From JAGLON01 sp041394985 (GTDB taxonomy: Bacteria > Zixibacteria > MSB-5A5 > GN15 > JAAZOE01): 64,000 bases of DNA. Positions 52,251 to 60,194 of the stretch are shown here, one piece after another. Where the stretch lies: assembly GCA_041394985.1 (NCBI GenBank), contig JAWLBI010000001.1, positions 2,852,001 to 2,916,000 on the forward strand, given 5' to 3'. The position numbers and the translations under genes were made by a program. Below the pieces are notes generated by a model. That model saw nothing but the letters and a program-made list of their open reading frames with translations, did no database searches and was not told the origin of the DNA. Positions within the stretch are counted from its first letter, which is position 1, and each line of letters begins with the position of its first letter.

Positions 52251-53447
52251 ATGAAGAAATTCACACGGGTTTTCTTTTTAGTATTGGACGCCTGCGGAAT
52301 CGGTGAATTACCGGACGCGGCGTCATATGGCGACAATGGTTCCGCCACGATACAGCACACAGCCGCCGCGGTCGGAGGGTTACATCTTCCCAATCTACAG
52401 AGTCTCGGCCTCGGTAACATAGCCGCGATAGATGGCATACCTCCCGAATCTGATCATTCGGCCGCCGTTGGGAAAATGGCCGAGATTTCTCCGGGCAAAG
52501 ATTCCACTACCGGACATTGGGAGCATATGGGAGTTTTACTGGAGCGCCCCTTCCCTGTGTATCCGGATGGATTTCCCGATGATATTATTGCCGAGTTTAC
52601 ACGGCGGACCGGTTATGGAGTGCTCGGTAATGAACCGGCTTCCGGGACAGAAATTATAGACCGATTGGGCAAACAGCATTCCGATACTAAAAAGCTGATT
52701 GTTTACACATCCGCCGATTCTGTCTTTCAAATCGCCGCGCACGAAGAAATCGTTCCCATCGATGAATTATATTACATCTGTCAATCGGCTCGCGATATGC
52801 TCGTCGGTGAGCACGGCGTCGGGCGTGTTATCGCAAGACCGTTCATCGGGTCGCCGGGTAATTACACCCGAACGCCTCGGCGAAAAGATTTCTCCATCGC
52901 GCCACCCTCGCCGTTCGTGAATGAAAAGCTGGTCGAGGCGGGCATCCCGGTTCAGTCCATCGGTAAGATTTATGACATCATGGCCGGGTGCGGCATTACC
53001 GAAAAAGTCCCGGCTTCCGGCAATTCCGAATGCATGGATAGAACCATCGAGGCCGCCTCGTCATTCCAGTCGGGCCTCGTTATGATAAATCTCGTAGATT
53101 TCGATATGCTCTGGGGACATCGCAACGATTTCAAATCATTCGCCGCCGGCCTCGAGGCATTCGATGAAAAACTCCCGGAACTATTGGAGCGATTAACTGT
53201 TAGGGATGTATTGATAATAACGGCCGATCATGGATGCGATCCGACGACGCCTTCCACCGATCACAGCCGGGAATACGTTCCGCTTCTGGTGTACTCTCCC
53301 GGTCTGGTGAAAGGCATTCATCTCGGCACGCGCCGTTCATTTGCCGATACCGGAAAAACAATAGCCGACATTTTCGGCATTGCAGGCGACTTCCCAGGGG
53401 AGTCGTTCCTGGGAGAGATAACCGATGCGGCTCAACCGCTACATTGA
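52251..53447 (+). CDS. deoB: Phosphopentomutase
   Basis: Converts (deoxy)ribose 1-phosphate to the 5-phosphate. 398 residues, usual length. Alkaline-phosphatase-superfamily metal motifs: LVLDACGIGELPDAASYGD (first Asp), STTGHWEHMG (phosphoryl acceptor Thr), DFDMLWGHRND (metal Asp/His) and ADHGCDPTTPSTDHSRE (last Asp-His and His). Overlaps deoC by 23 bases; together they feed deoxynucleosides into acetaldehyde and glyceraldehyde 3-phosphate. Confidence 0.97.
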   Translation: MKKFTRVFFLVLDACGIGELPDAASYGDNGSATIQHTAAAVGGLHLPNLQSLGLGNIAAIDGIPPESDHSAAVGKMAEISPGKDSTTGHWEHMGVLLERPFPVYPDGFPDDIIAEFTRRTGYGVLGNEPASGTEIIDRLGKQHSDTKKLIVYTSADSVFQIAAHEEIVPIDELYYICQSARDMLVGEHGVGRVIARPFIGSPGNYTRTPRRKDFSIAPPSPFVNEKLVEAGIPVQSIGKIYDIMAGCGITEKVPASGNSECMDRTIEAASSFQSGLVMINLVDFDMLWGHRNDFKSFAAGLEAFDEKLPELLERLTVRDVLIITADHGCDPTTPSTDHSREYVPLLVYSPGLVKGIHLGTRRSFADTGKTIADIFGIAGDFPGESFLGEITDAAQPLH

Positions 53448-54072
53448 CCACACCCTACTTCGCTCCGACGCCACACCTGCCGATATCGACCGCCTGTGCG
53501 CCGAAGCAATAGAGCATGAATTTTACAGCGTGGTCGTCAATCCGATATTCGTCCCCCAGGCCGTTGAGAAACTGAAAAAGACGAAAATCAAGGTCTGCTC
53601 GGTCGTCGGGTTTCCTCTGGGCGCCAATCATACCGAAATTAAAATGGCCGAGGCCGCTCGCATCGACGCCGAAGGCGCCGAGGAGATCGATATCGTCGCC
53701 AATATCGGCTGGCTGACCGAGGAGAAAGTCCACCGAGTTATCAAAGAACTCTCGGAAGTTCGTCGCCGCATTGCGGCCGAGACGATTCTGAAAGTCATCA
53801 TCGAAACGCCGATTCTCAAGGAAGAACTGTGGCAGCCGACTGTCGAGGGGCTCATTCGGGCCAGAATCGATTTCGTCAAAACGGCTACCGGCTACAATGG
53901 CGCGACACCCGTCGAGCATGTGAAGAAGCTCAAAAAACTCTGCGGTAAAAAAATCAAAATTAAAGCCGCCGGCGGCATTAAAACGGCTGCCGATGCGCAC
54001 GCCATGATCGACGCCGGAGCCTCCCGAATCGGCAGTTCCTCCTCCGTGCAAATCATGAAATCCGATAAATAA
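53425..54072 (+). CDS. deoC: Deoxyribose-phosphate aldolase
   Basis: Splits deoxyribose 5-phosphate. 215 residues. Class I aldolase barrel: NRYIDHTLLRSDAT, FYSVVVNPIFV, VCSVVGFPLGANHTEIKM, EEIDIVANIGWL, LKVIIETPIL, FVKTATGYNGATPVEHV (Schiff-base Lys in FVKTATG) and KIKAAGGIKTAADAHAMI. Coupled to deoB by overlap. Confidence 0.97.
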   Translation: MRLNRYIDHTLLRSDATPADIDRLCAEAIEHEFYSVVVNPIFVPQAVEKLKKTKIKVCSVVGFPLGANHTEIKMAEAARIDAEGAEEIDIVANIGWLTEEKVHRVIKELSEVRRRIAAETILKVIIETPILKEELWQPTVEGLIRARIDFVKTATGYNGATPVEHVKKLKKLCGKKIKIKAAGGIKTAADAHAMIDAGASRIGSSSSVQIMKSDK

Positions 54073-54207
54073 TCCGGTAGCCCTTGGCCATAGCCGCAGG
54101 CGGCAACTTTGTGACACTCATGCCCCCAATAATTTCCTATTTTGCCGTATCTTTTACCGAGTTAAAAAACTTGGCTTTGAGCTTTGGGGATTTTATATTT
54201 GAAGAGT

Positions 54208-54402
54208 ATGAAGCCGGAAGACACGAAAAGACAGCCGCGCCCCTCGGTCGGAATCTTTTTCCGCTGTTGCCGAGTGTATTCGCGGATTTATCTTAATAAA
54301 CAGGGCACAGCATTCGTCGGCTGGTGTCCAAAGTGTGCCGGTAAAATTGAATTGAAAGTATCGCCGAACGGCTCTCGAAGCAGCTTCTTCTACGCGGATT
54401 GA
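54208..54402 (+). CDS. Small Cys-containing protein next to archaemetzincin
   Basis: 64 residues from ATG 54208. Core: VGIFFRCCRVYSRIYLNKQG, TAFVGWCPKCAGKIELKV, then SSFFYAD. The CC and CPKC pairs could make a zinc ribbon (4 Cys). It resembles a group of short conserved bacterial proteins of unknown function whose consensus reads (F/R)xCCxVYxRIYxNxxGTAYxGxCPxC. It ends 1 base before the archaemetzincin-like gene, so the two are likely coupled. Confidence 0.7.
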   Translation: MKPEDTKRQPRPSVGIFFRCCRVYSRIYLNKQGTAFVGWCPKCAGKIELKVSPNGSRSSFFYAD

Positions 54403-54403
54403 C

Positions 54404-54952
54404 ATGAGTATTTTGCGAGCAAAAATCGTTATCGTTCCCCTCGGCGAGGCCGACCTCGGACTCGTCAACAAAGTCGCCAGCGCGCTGGGCGGCGTTTTCA
54501 ATCGCGGCGTTGATATCCTCAAAGGCATGCGTATGCCACAGGAGGCTTTCAACGAGACGCGCAGTCAATATTACGCCCGGATTATCCTGTCGAAGCTGGA
54601 GCGGCTCAAGGCTAATCAGCGCGAAACGATAATCGGCATTTGTGAGCAGGATTTGTACCTGCCCAATCGCCACTTTGTCCTGGGGTATTCCGACAATCTC
54701 GGCTCGACCGGCGTGATTTCCCTCTTTCATTTCCGCCAGGAATTCTATGGTCTTCCGGAAGACGACCAGAAAATATATCCCCGGCTATATAAAGAAGTCA
54801 TCCACCAGATGGCAAACATCTATTCCATTCCGGGGTGCGCCAATCCGAGCTGCGTGCACTATGATTCCGAAAATATGCTGGATATCGACAATAAATCCGA
54901 GAGACTGTGCGATATTTGCATCCGCAGCCTCCAACAGGTGCGTACGATATGA
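54404..54952 (+). CDS. Archaemetzincin-like protein with inactive protease motif
   Basis: 182 residues, size of archaemetzincins. The N-terminal domain (ILRAKIVIVPLGEADLGLVN) and the C-terminal structural zinc site (C145-x4-C150 and C169-x2-C172) are kept. The catalytic zinc site HExxHxxGxxHC is here H134-Q-M-A-N138-I-Y-S-I-P-G144-C145: the active Glu is Gln135, the second His is Asn138 and the third His is Gly144. Peptidase activity is therefore not expected. The stop overlaps the helicase start (ATGA), so a role with the helicase or a binding function is more likely than proteolysis. Confidence 0.85.
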   Translation: MSILRAKIVIVPLGEADLGLVNKVASALGGVFNRGVDILKGMRMPQEAFNETRSQYYARIILSKLERLKANQRETIIGICEQDLYLPNRHFVLGYSDNLGSTGVISLFHFRQEFYGLPEDDQKIYPRLYKEVIHQMANIYSIPGCANPSCVHYDSENMLDIDNKSERLCDICIRSLQQVRTI

Positions 54953-57219
54953 ATCTGCCGCAAGTGCTGGAATCGCTCCGGACCGATCCGGAGACGGCTC
55001 CGGGCATCGTTCACTGGGAATCGCTTTCCGCCCGGCCCGCCGACACTCGCCCCTTCCCCGGTTTCATCGATGAACGACTGGTAAAAACATTCAAAGCTCG
55101 CGGCATCGAATCGCTCTATTCGCATCAGATCGAGGCCATAGAACAAATCAATGCCGGACACAATGTCGTCGTCGTTACGCCGACGGCGTCCGGTAAAACT
55201 CTCTGCTACAATATCCCGGTATTGAATGCGATTCTTACCGACAGCGAAACACGCGCTTTGTATCTCTTCCCGACCAAGGCGCTCGGCGCCGACCAGGTCG
55301 ACGAGTTACACGGTGTGGTTACCGAACTTGATGTCGATATCAAAACATACACATTCGACGGCGACACGCCGCAGGATGCTCGCCGCGCTATCCGCTCGGC
55401 CGGACACATAGTCGTCACCAATCCGGATATGCTCCATGCCGGTATTTTGCCGCACCACACTAAATGGATAAAGCTGTTCGAGAATCTCAAGTACATCGTC
55501 ATCGACGAAGTACACCAGTACCGCGGTATTTTCGGATCGCATCTGGCGAATCTGATTCGGCGACTGAAACGTGTCTGTCATTTCTACGAGAGCGATCCGC
55601 AATTCATCTGTTGCTCGGCGACGATTGCAAATCCTGATGAATTGGCCTCGAAACTAATTGAAGCCCCTGTCAGGAAAATCGACAAAAACGGTGCACCGGC
55701 CGGAGAAAAGCATTTTATTTTATATAATCCGCCGGTCATCAATGCCGAACTCGGTATCCGCCGGTCCTCGGTCAATGAGACCGAGCGTATCGCATCGCGG
55801 TTTATTTCCGAGGGCATCCAGACGATTATATTCGGACGCTATCGCATGCAGGTCGAAATTATCCTGCGCTATCTGAAAGACAAATTCAAACACGAATTCG
55901 GACGCGGCGTGAAAATCGCCGGGTATCGCGGAGGCTATTTGCCGAACGAGCGGCGCGAGATCGAACAGGGCGTCCGCTCGGGTGAAATCACCGGCATCGT
56001 GTCAACGAATGCGCTCGAGCTTGGTATCGATATCGGCTCGCTCGATGTATCGATTTTGTGCGGCTTCCCCGGTTCGATTGCATCGGTCTGGCAGCAGGCC
56101 GGGCGCGCAGGCCGCAAGGCCGGTATTTCGGCAGCTATCCTGATTGCATCATCCTCGCCCCTGCCGCAGTTTTTGATGCAGCACCCGGATTATTTCTTCA
56201 ATCGCACGCCGGAAGAAGGCATCATCGATGCCGATAATCTGATTATTCAATCGAGCCATATTAAATGCGCGGCATTCGAACTCCCGGTCTGGATGGGCGA
56301 AAAAATCGGCCCGCAGCCGGTCGATGATATCATGGAATATTTCGAGGCGCATCGCATCGTCCGCAAGGCCGGAGAAAAATATTACTGGTCGTCGGACATC
56401 TACCCCGCCAATGAGGTGTCGCTGCGCTCGGCATCGCCCGAGAATTTCGTCATCCTCAATATGTCGGATGAGAACAGAGTCATCGGCGAACTGGATTATT
56501 TCGCGGCGCCTGAATTTTTGCATCCCGAGGCCATCTATCTGCACGGCGCGCAGACGTACCAGGTCAAGGAACTCGACTGGGACGGTCGCAAGGCGTACGT
56601 CGAGGAAGCCGAGGTCGACTACTATACCGATGCCGAGGAAAAGGCCGATTTGAAAGTCATCGAGGTCGAGGAGCAGAAATATATCGCACCGGGGACGATT
56701 GGACACGGCGATGTCTCGCTGACGCGCGTCGTTGTGTTATTCAAGAAGATTAAATTCCACACGCATGAGAATGTCGGGTCCGGGCCGGTGGCTCTGCCCG
56801 AGCAGGAGATGCACACGACATCGTTCTGGTATCGCCTGCCGCAGGATTTGGCAATCATCGCCAACCTGACCGAATCGAATCTCGGCGGCGGCCTGCGCGG
56901 AGTAGCCAATTTATTGCAGAAGATTGCGCCGCTGTGGCTGATGTGCGATCCGCGCGATGTGCGAGCGCTGTCTCGCGTGCGCGACCCATTCACGAATACT
57001 CCCACGATCTATGTCTATGATAATATACCCGGCGGTGTGGGCTTCGCCGAGAAGCTGTACAATATGGTACCGGATATTTTCCAGGCCTGCCGCGATCACC
57101 TGACGGGCTGCGTTTGCCGCGACGGGTGCCCCTCGTGCACCGGCCCGGCCTTAGAGGTCGGCGACACAGGCAAAAACGCAACGCTGGAGATATTAAATAT
57201 TATCCTGGACACGAAGTAG
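54949..57219 (+). CDS. DEAD/DEAH helicase of the Hrq1/MrfA type
   Basis: 756 residues from ATG 54949. RecA-1: Q-like SLYSHQIEAIEQI, Walker A TPTASGKTLCY, YLFPTKALGADQ, TNPDMLHAGILPHH, Walker B VIDEVHQYRGIFGSH (DEVH), CCSATIANP. RecA-2: GRYRMQVEIILRYL, AGYRGGYLPNERREIE, STNALELGIDIGSLD, QQAGRAGRKAG. C-terminal DUF1998 region with four Cys in CRDHLTGCVCRDGCPSCTGP (split). This matches MrfA/Hrq1 helicases, linked in other bacteria to repair of mitomycin-type crosslinks. It is coupled to the archaemetzincin-like gene. Confidence 0.95.
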   Translation: MNLPQVLESLRTDPETAPGIVHWESLSARPADTRPFPGFIDERLVKTFKARGIESLYSHQIEAIEQINAGHNVVVVTPTASGKTLCYNIPVLNAILTDSETRALYLFPTKALGADQVDELHGVVTELDVDIKTYTFDGDTPQDARRAIRSAGHIVVTNPDMLHAGILPHHTKWIKLFENLKYIVIDEVHQYRGIFGSHLANLIRRLKRVCHFYESDPQFICCSATIANPDELASKLIEAPVRKIDKNGAPAGEKHFILYNPPVINAELGIRRSSVNETERIASRFISEGIQTIIFGRYRMQVEIILRYLKDKFKHEFGRGVKIAGYRGGYLPNERREIEQGVRSGEITGIVSTNALELGIDIGSLDVSILCGFPGSIASVWQQAGRAGRKAGISAAILIASSSPLPQFLMQHPDYFFNRTPEEGIIDADNLIIQSSHIKCAAFELPVWMGEKIGPQPVDDIMEYFEAHRIVRKAGEKYYWSSDIYPANEVSLRSASPENFVILNMSDENRVIGELDYFAAPEFLHPEAIYLHGAQTYQVKELDWDGRKAYVEEAEVDYYTDAEEKADLKVIEVEEQKYIAPGTIGHGDVSLTRVVVLFKKIKFHTHENVGSGPVALPEQEMHTTSFWYRLPQDLAIIANLTESNLGGGLRGVANLLQKIAPLWLMCDPRDVRALSRVRDPFTNTPTIYVYDNIPGGVGFAEKLYNMVPDIFQACRDHLTGCVCRDGCPSCTGPALEVGDTGKNATLEILNIILDTK

Positions 57220-57226
57220 GAATGGA

Positions 57227-57958
57227 ATGTCACATAAGGCAATAATCTACACACGCCCCTTCCAAGCCTTACTAAGAGCTGCAGATGATTTACTAACATC
57301 CGCCTATCCTTACCACAAGTACATACATAAAGATAAATCTTTTAAAATTAAGGACGGAGAACTAGTTAATGCCGCACCTAGAGATATCTGGCAATGTGAA
57401 AAGTCTCTTTGCATTGGGTCTTTTTTCGCGAATTATGCTGGAGTTGAAGCATTTATAAATTATATCTATCTCAAATACTCAAAAAGGACAATTGATACAA
57501 TTCCCGAAGAGTTTTTTAATAGTATAGAAACTCGGGTGATAAAATTGATAAGAAGAAAGAATTTTTTTGATTGGAATCTGGAAAATCGGGCTTACTTTGT
57601 TATTCCGCTAGTCAAAGAGCAACCAATAAAACCTTCAGGAATTTTCGACATAGGGAGTGATCAATGGAAAAGATTTAAAGAAGTAATCGAAATACGTCAT
57701 TCCTTTATTCATCCAACTCAATCAGAAACGAAAATCGAGATTACAAAAGTTAATGATAAATTATCTATGGTTAATGATTCTTCGCCAGATAATTTTTGGC
57801 CTCTACTTAACGTCGCACGCGACCATAGAATATTAGATTATCAAGCTACGATTGCGATAAGGGATACAATGCTTTGGATCTTGGAAAAAATAGCATCTTC
57901 AATCCCAGAATATATTGATCCCAAAATATTGAATCAGGAAGATGTTAAAATTCTATAG
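57227..57958 (+). CDS. HEPN-like protein, AT-rich
   Basis: 243 residues, about one third G+C, unlike the helicase 7 bases upstream. Largely helical. The segment IEIRHSFIHP has the R-x4-H motif (R157...H162) of HEPN ribonuclease/nucleotide-binding domains, and FFANYAGVEAFINYIYLKY matches the usual first-helix pattern. Such proteins are often toxins or defence effectors. No antitoxin-like partner is seen. Codon use and base composition indicate recent transfer. Confidence 0.6.
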   Translation: MSHKAIIYTRPFQALLRAADDLLTSAYPYHKYIHKDKSFKIKDGELVNAAPRDIWQCEKSLCIGSFFANYAGVEAFINYIYLKYSKRTIDTIPEEFFNSIETRVIKLIRRKNFFDWNLENRAYFVIPLVKEQPIKPSGIFDIGSDQWKRFKEVIEIRHSFIHPTQSETKIEITKVNDKLSMVNDSSPDNFWPLLNVARDHRILDYQATIAIRDTMLWILEKIASSIPEYIDPKILNQEDVKIL

Positions 57959-58028
57959 CAGTTTATTTTACTATTACATGCATAATATTTCATCATCTAA
58001 TCTCACGGCGCCAATCACAACTACCGCC

Positions 58029-58069
58029 AACACACCCCGCCCTTCGGGCACCCCTCTCCAGAGGGGATG
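58029..58069. repeat. Family A palindromic repeat, short form
   Basis: ACACACCCCGCCC then TTCGGGCACCCCTCTCC and AGAGGGGATG. Oriented opposite to the copies at 33560 and 36213. Confidence 0.85.
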
Positions 58070-58128
58070 TCGTCGTTAGTTGGCGAGAGATATTTGAGCC
58101 TTGGCTTTGATAAAGGTATAGAATTTCA

Positions 58129-58197
58129 TCCTGATATTGCGATGCCCTAAGAAGGGCTCGCAGTGACTCGCGCTTGTAATAGGTTTTTTGACAGGCT
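58129..58197. repeat. Family D repeat, inverted partial copy
   Basis: Reverse complement of the left half of the element at 46057: ATTGCGATGCCCTAAGAAGG, GCTCGCAGTGACTCGCGCTT, GTAATAGGTTTTTTGACA. It lacks the right end with the second terminal repeat. Confidence 0.75.
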
Positions 58198-58204
58198 ATA
58201 GAGA

Positions 58205-58238
58205 AACGGGGACAAGTCCCGAAGGCCAAATCCCCGTT
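58205..58238. other. Inverted repeat beyond the Cys-rich dockerin gene
   Basis: AACGGGGA ... TCCCCGTT around an 18-base loop, about 25 bases beyond the stop of the minus-strand gene at 58263. No T-run follows. It may be its terminator or another interspersed palindrome. Confidence 0.35.
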
Positions 58239-58262
58239 ATTTCTCTCTTTGGGCGATATTTT

Positions 58263-59345
58263 TTATTCAGGGCAGAACCGTCCGGTCGGCTCCTGCGAGA
58301 AATCGATATCGACATTGATGCGCTCGGACTCATTGCACTCCGGACACAGCAAACTGAAATGATACAGGCGCGGCTCGATATTCTCCATCCGTATCGCGAC
58401 ATCATAATAACAGAGACACGAACAACCGGATCCGAACTGCAGGGCCTGCAATTCGGTTATCATGTATGTGCTGATGCCGTCATACGAAATAGTCGCATAA
58501 ATCGAATCGACGCAGCAGTTGGCGACCGAGTTTTCATGCGTCAATAAAAGTACGCCGGTGTTTTCGTTGTACTCCCAGGCAACACACCGGGCAGAATCGG
58601 GGTCTTTATCGTACGGCGAGCCCTGGCATTCACCCCATCCGATAACGCCACTGCCGCTTTCCGGCGTATGCCACGGATAAAATGTTCTCGTCACGCAGAA
58701 ATTTCCACTACCGGCGGCGGTCAGGTCGATCGCACCCATCAGCAGATCGTTCCCCGGCCCCACATACGGTTCGTAAAAGATAATCGTGTACTGCCCCGGC
58801 GGAATTTCATAGATATCATACGCGACATCGAACAGGCACATGCAATCACAGCCCATATCCTCTTCCGATTCGGTGACGGTAATGATACCGTTACTTAAAT
58901 CTACGTCGAAAAAGAATTCTATCGGGCAGCAATTGAAGCCGGCATTGAGGTGCTCGATCGACAAGGTCGCCTCACCGTCATACGACCAGTTGATGCAATC
59001 CTGGTCGGTAGCGGGGTCATCGGCAATCTCGGATTTGCATTCAGTATCGGTGACTGTCGTCGCATATGGCAGGCAAACCGGCGGGAAGTCCCCGAGAAAC
59101 ACATAAACAATCAACCAGACGGCATCGCCGATATTCACCGAACCGTCCTGGTTGACATCGGCCTTACCGATCGGGTACGGCGCAGGGCCGCCCTTGAAGA
59201 TATGATTGATAAGATAGACAGGATCGCCAATGTTGATGGTTCCGTCATCATTGACATCACCGCACATTGGTACACCGCTCACCGAAGAATAACAAATCAG
59301 GCAGAACAAAAGAGCGGAGCCGAGAAAGAAAGAGAATCTTTTCAT
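58263..59345 (-). CDS. Secreted dockerin protein with two Cys-rich modules
   Basis: 360 residues from ATG 59345 (AAGGAGGGACC upstream); a longer frame is rejected. Signal peptide to about residue 24. Unusually the dockerin is N-terminal (GDVNDDGTINIGDPVYLINH and ADVNQDGSVNIGDAVWLIVY, about 28-85). Then two copies of a Cys-rich module: C-x-NWSYDGEATLSIEHLN ... NCC ... GCDCMCLFDVAYDIYEIPPG, and C-x-AWEYNENTGVLLLTHEN ... NCC ... GCSCLCYYDVAIRMENIEP. A third copy is in the neighbouring lipoprotein. All Cys pairs suggest disulfides in an oxidising place. Function unknown. Confidence 0.85.
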   Translation of the reverse strand: MKRFSFFLGSALLFCLICYSSVSGVPMCGDVNDDGTINIGDPVYLINHIFKGGPAPYPIGKADVNQDGSVNIGDAVWLIVYVFLGDFPPVCLPYATTVTDTECKSEIADDPATDQDCINWSYDGEATLSIEHLNAGFNCCPIEFFFDVDLSNGIITVTESEEDMGCDCMCLFDVAYDIYEIPPGQYTIIFYEPYVGPGNDLLMGAIDLTAAGSGNFCVTRTFYPWHTPESGSGVIGWGECQGSPYDKDPDSARCVAWEYNENTGVLLLTHENSVANCCVDSIYATISYDGISTYMITELQALQFGSGCSCLCYYDVAIRMENIEPRLYHFSLLCPECNESERINVDIDFSQEPTGRFCPE

Positions 59346-59496
59346 TCCGGTCCCTCCTTGATTGACACGTAAAACTAATTTCAAAGAAAGCGGACAGATC
59401 AGCGAATGTAATTGATGAAAACTGGAATCACTCCGTCAGCGCTACAGACAACATAGACAGATTAGTCTATTTTGTCAACAACATATTGATTGACAC

Positions 59497-60042
59497 CTAT
59501 GGCCGATTGACGCAATGCGATCCGGAGGTCTTCCCTGCCAGCACAATATCGAATTCCAATCCCTCATATCCCTCGAACTGATAGAACTCATTGACTTTGA
59601 TGTGATAATTTCCCGGTGGGATATTCGAGATGAGAAAGTACATATTGTATGAACAGATACAGCGACAGGCGCCGTTATCGGTTTTTTCCGCTTCCGTAAT
59701 GATAATGTCGGTTCCGTCGAATGTGATGTTTCCGATAAGCCCCGTCTGGCAGCAATTGGCCAACAGGTCGACATGGGTCAACTCGAGGCGCGACTCGCCG
59801 TCATAATTAAATGTCATGCAGGTCGTGCCCGATGGCAACTCGCCGGTATCGAGTGTCTCGGCGACTTCCTGCTTGCAGGCGCTGTATGACACGATTTCAC
59901 CTGAGGGTTCCAGTACCGGCTCGACGGTGTCGGAACTGGTCTTACTGCATCCAATGGCAAATAGAACAAAAATTACGGCGGCAATTTCAAGCACCACCAC
60001 AATACTGAGATGAGTCGTTAAATGATTTTCTCGATATCTCAT
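59497..60042 (-). CDS. Lipoprotein with one Cys-rich module
   Basis: 181 residues. Hydrophobic N terminus with lipobox FAIGC (lipid-modified Cys about 32). After a linker, one copy of the module found twice in the gene at 58263: TCMTFNYDGESRLELTHVDL, LANCCQTG, ACRCICSYNMYFLISNIPPG (NCC and CxCxC at matching spacing), ending SGSHCV. Both genes run in the same direction 150 bases apart. Function unknown. Confidence 0.8.
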   Translation of the reverse strand: MRYRENHLTTHLSIVVVLEIAAVIFVLFAIGCSKTSSDTVEPVLEPSGEIVSYSACKQEVAETLDTGELPSGTTCMTFNYDGESRLELTHVDLLANCCQTGLIGNITFDGTDIIITEAEKTDNGACRCICSYNMYFLISNIPPGNYHIKVNEFYQFEGYEGLEFDIVLAGKTSGSHCVNRP

Positions 60043-60138
60043 GATACTCCCTCCCGAATATCTTCTTTCACTCTCAATATCGGAATAGAATTTCAGGACG
60101 CAAGAGAATTTTCGAGGCAGAATTTCAAACCGGCAGCG

Positions 60139-60173
60139 AAAAAGTCAGGACCCTCGAATGAATCGAGGGTCCT
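60139..60173 (-). terminator. Terminator of the M14 carboxypeptidase gene
   Basis: AGGACCCTCGA, 5-base loop, TCGAGGGTCCT; on the minus strand it is followed by GACTTTTT. It lies about 20 bases beyond the stop at 60195. Confidence 0.85.
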
Positions 60174-60194
60174 CACCGTCGCCTCCTTTTACGC

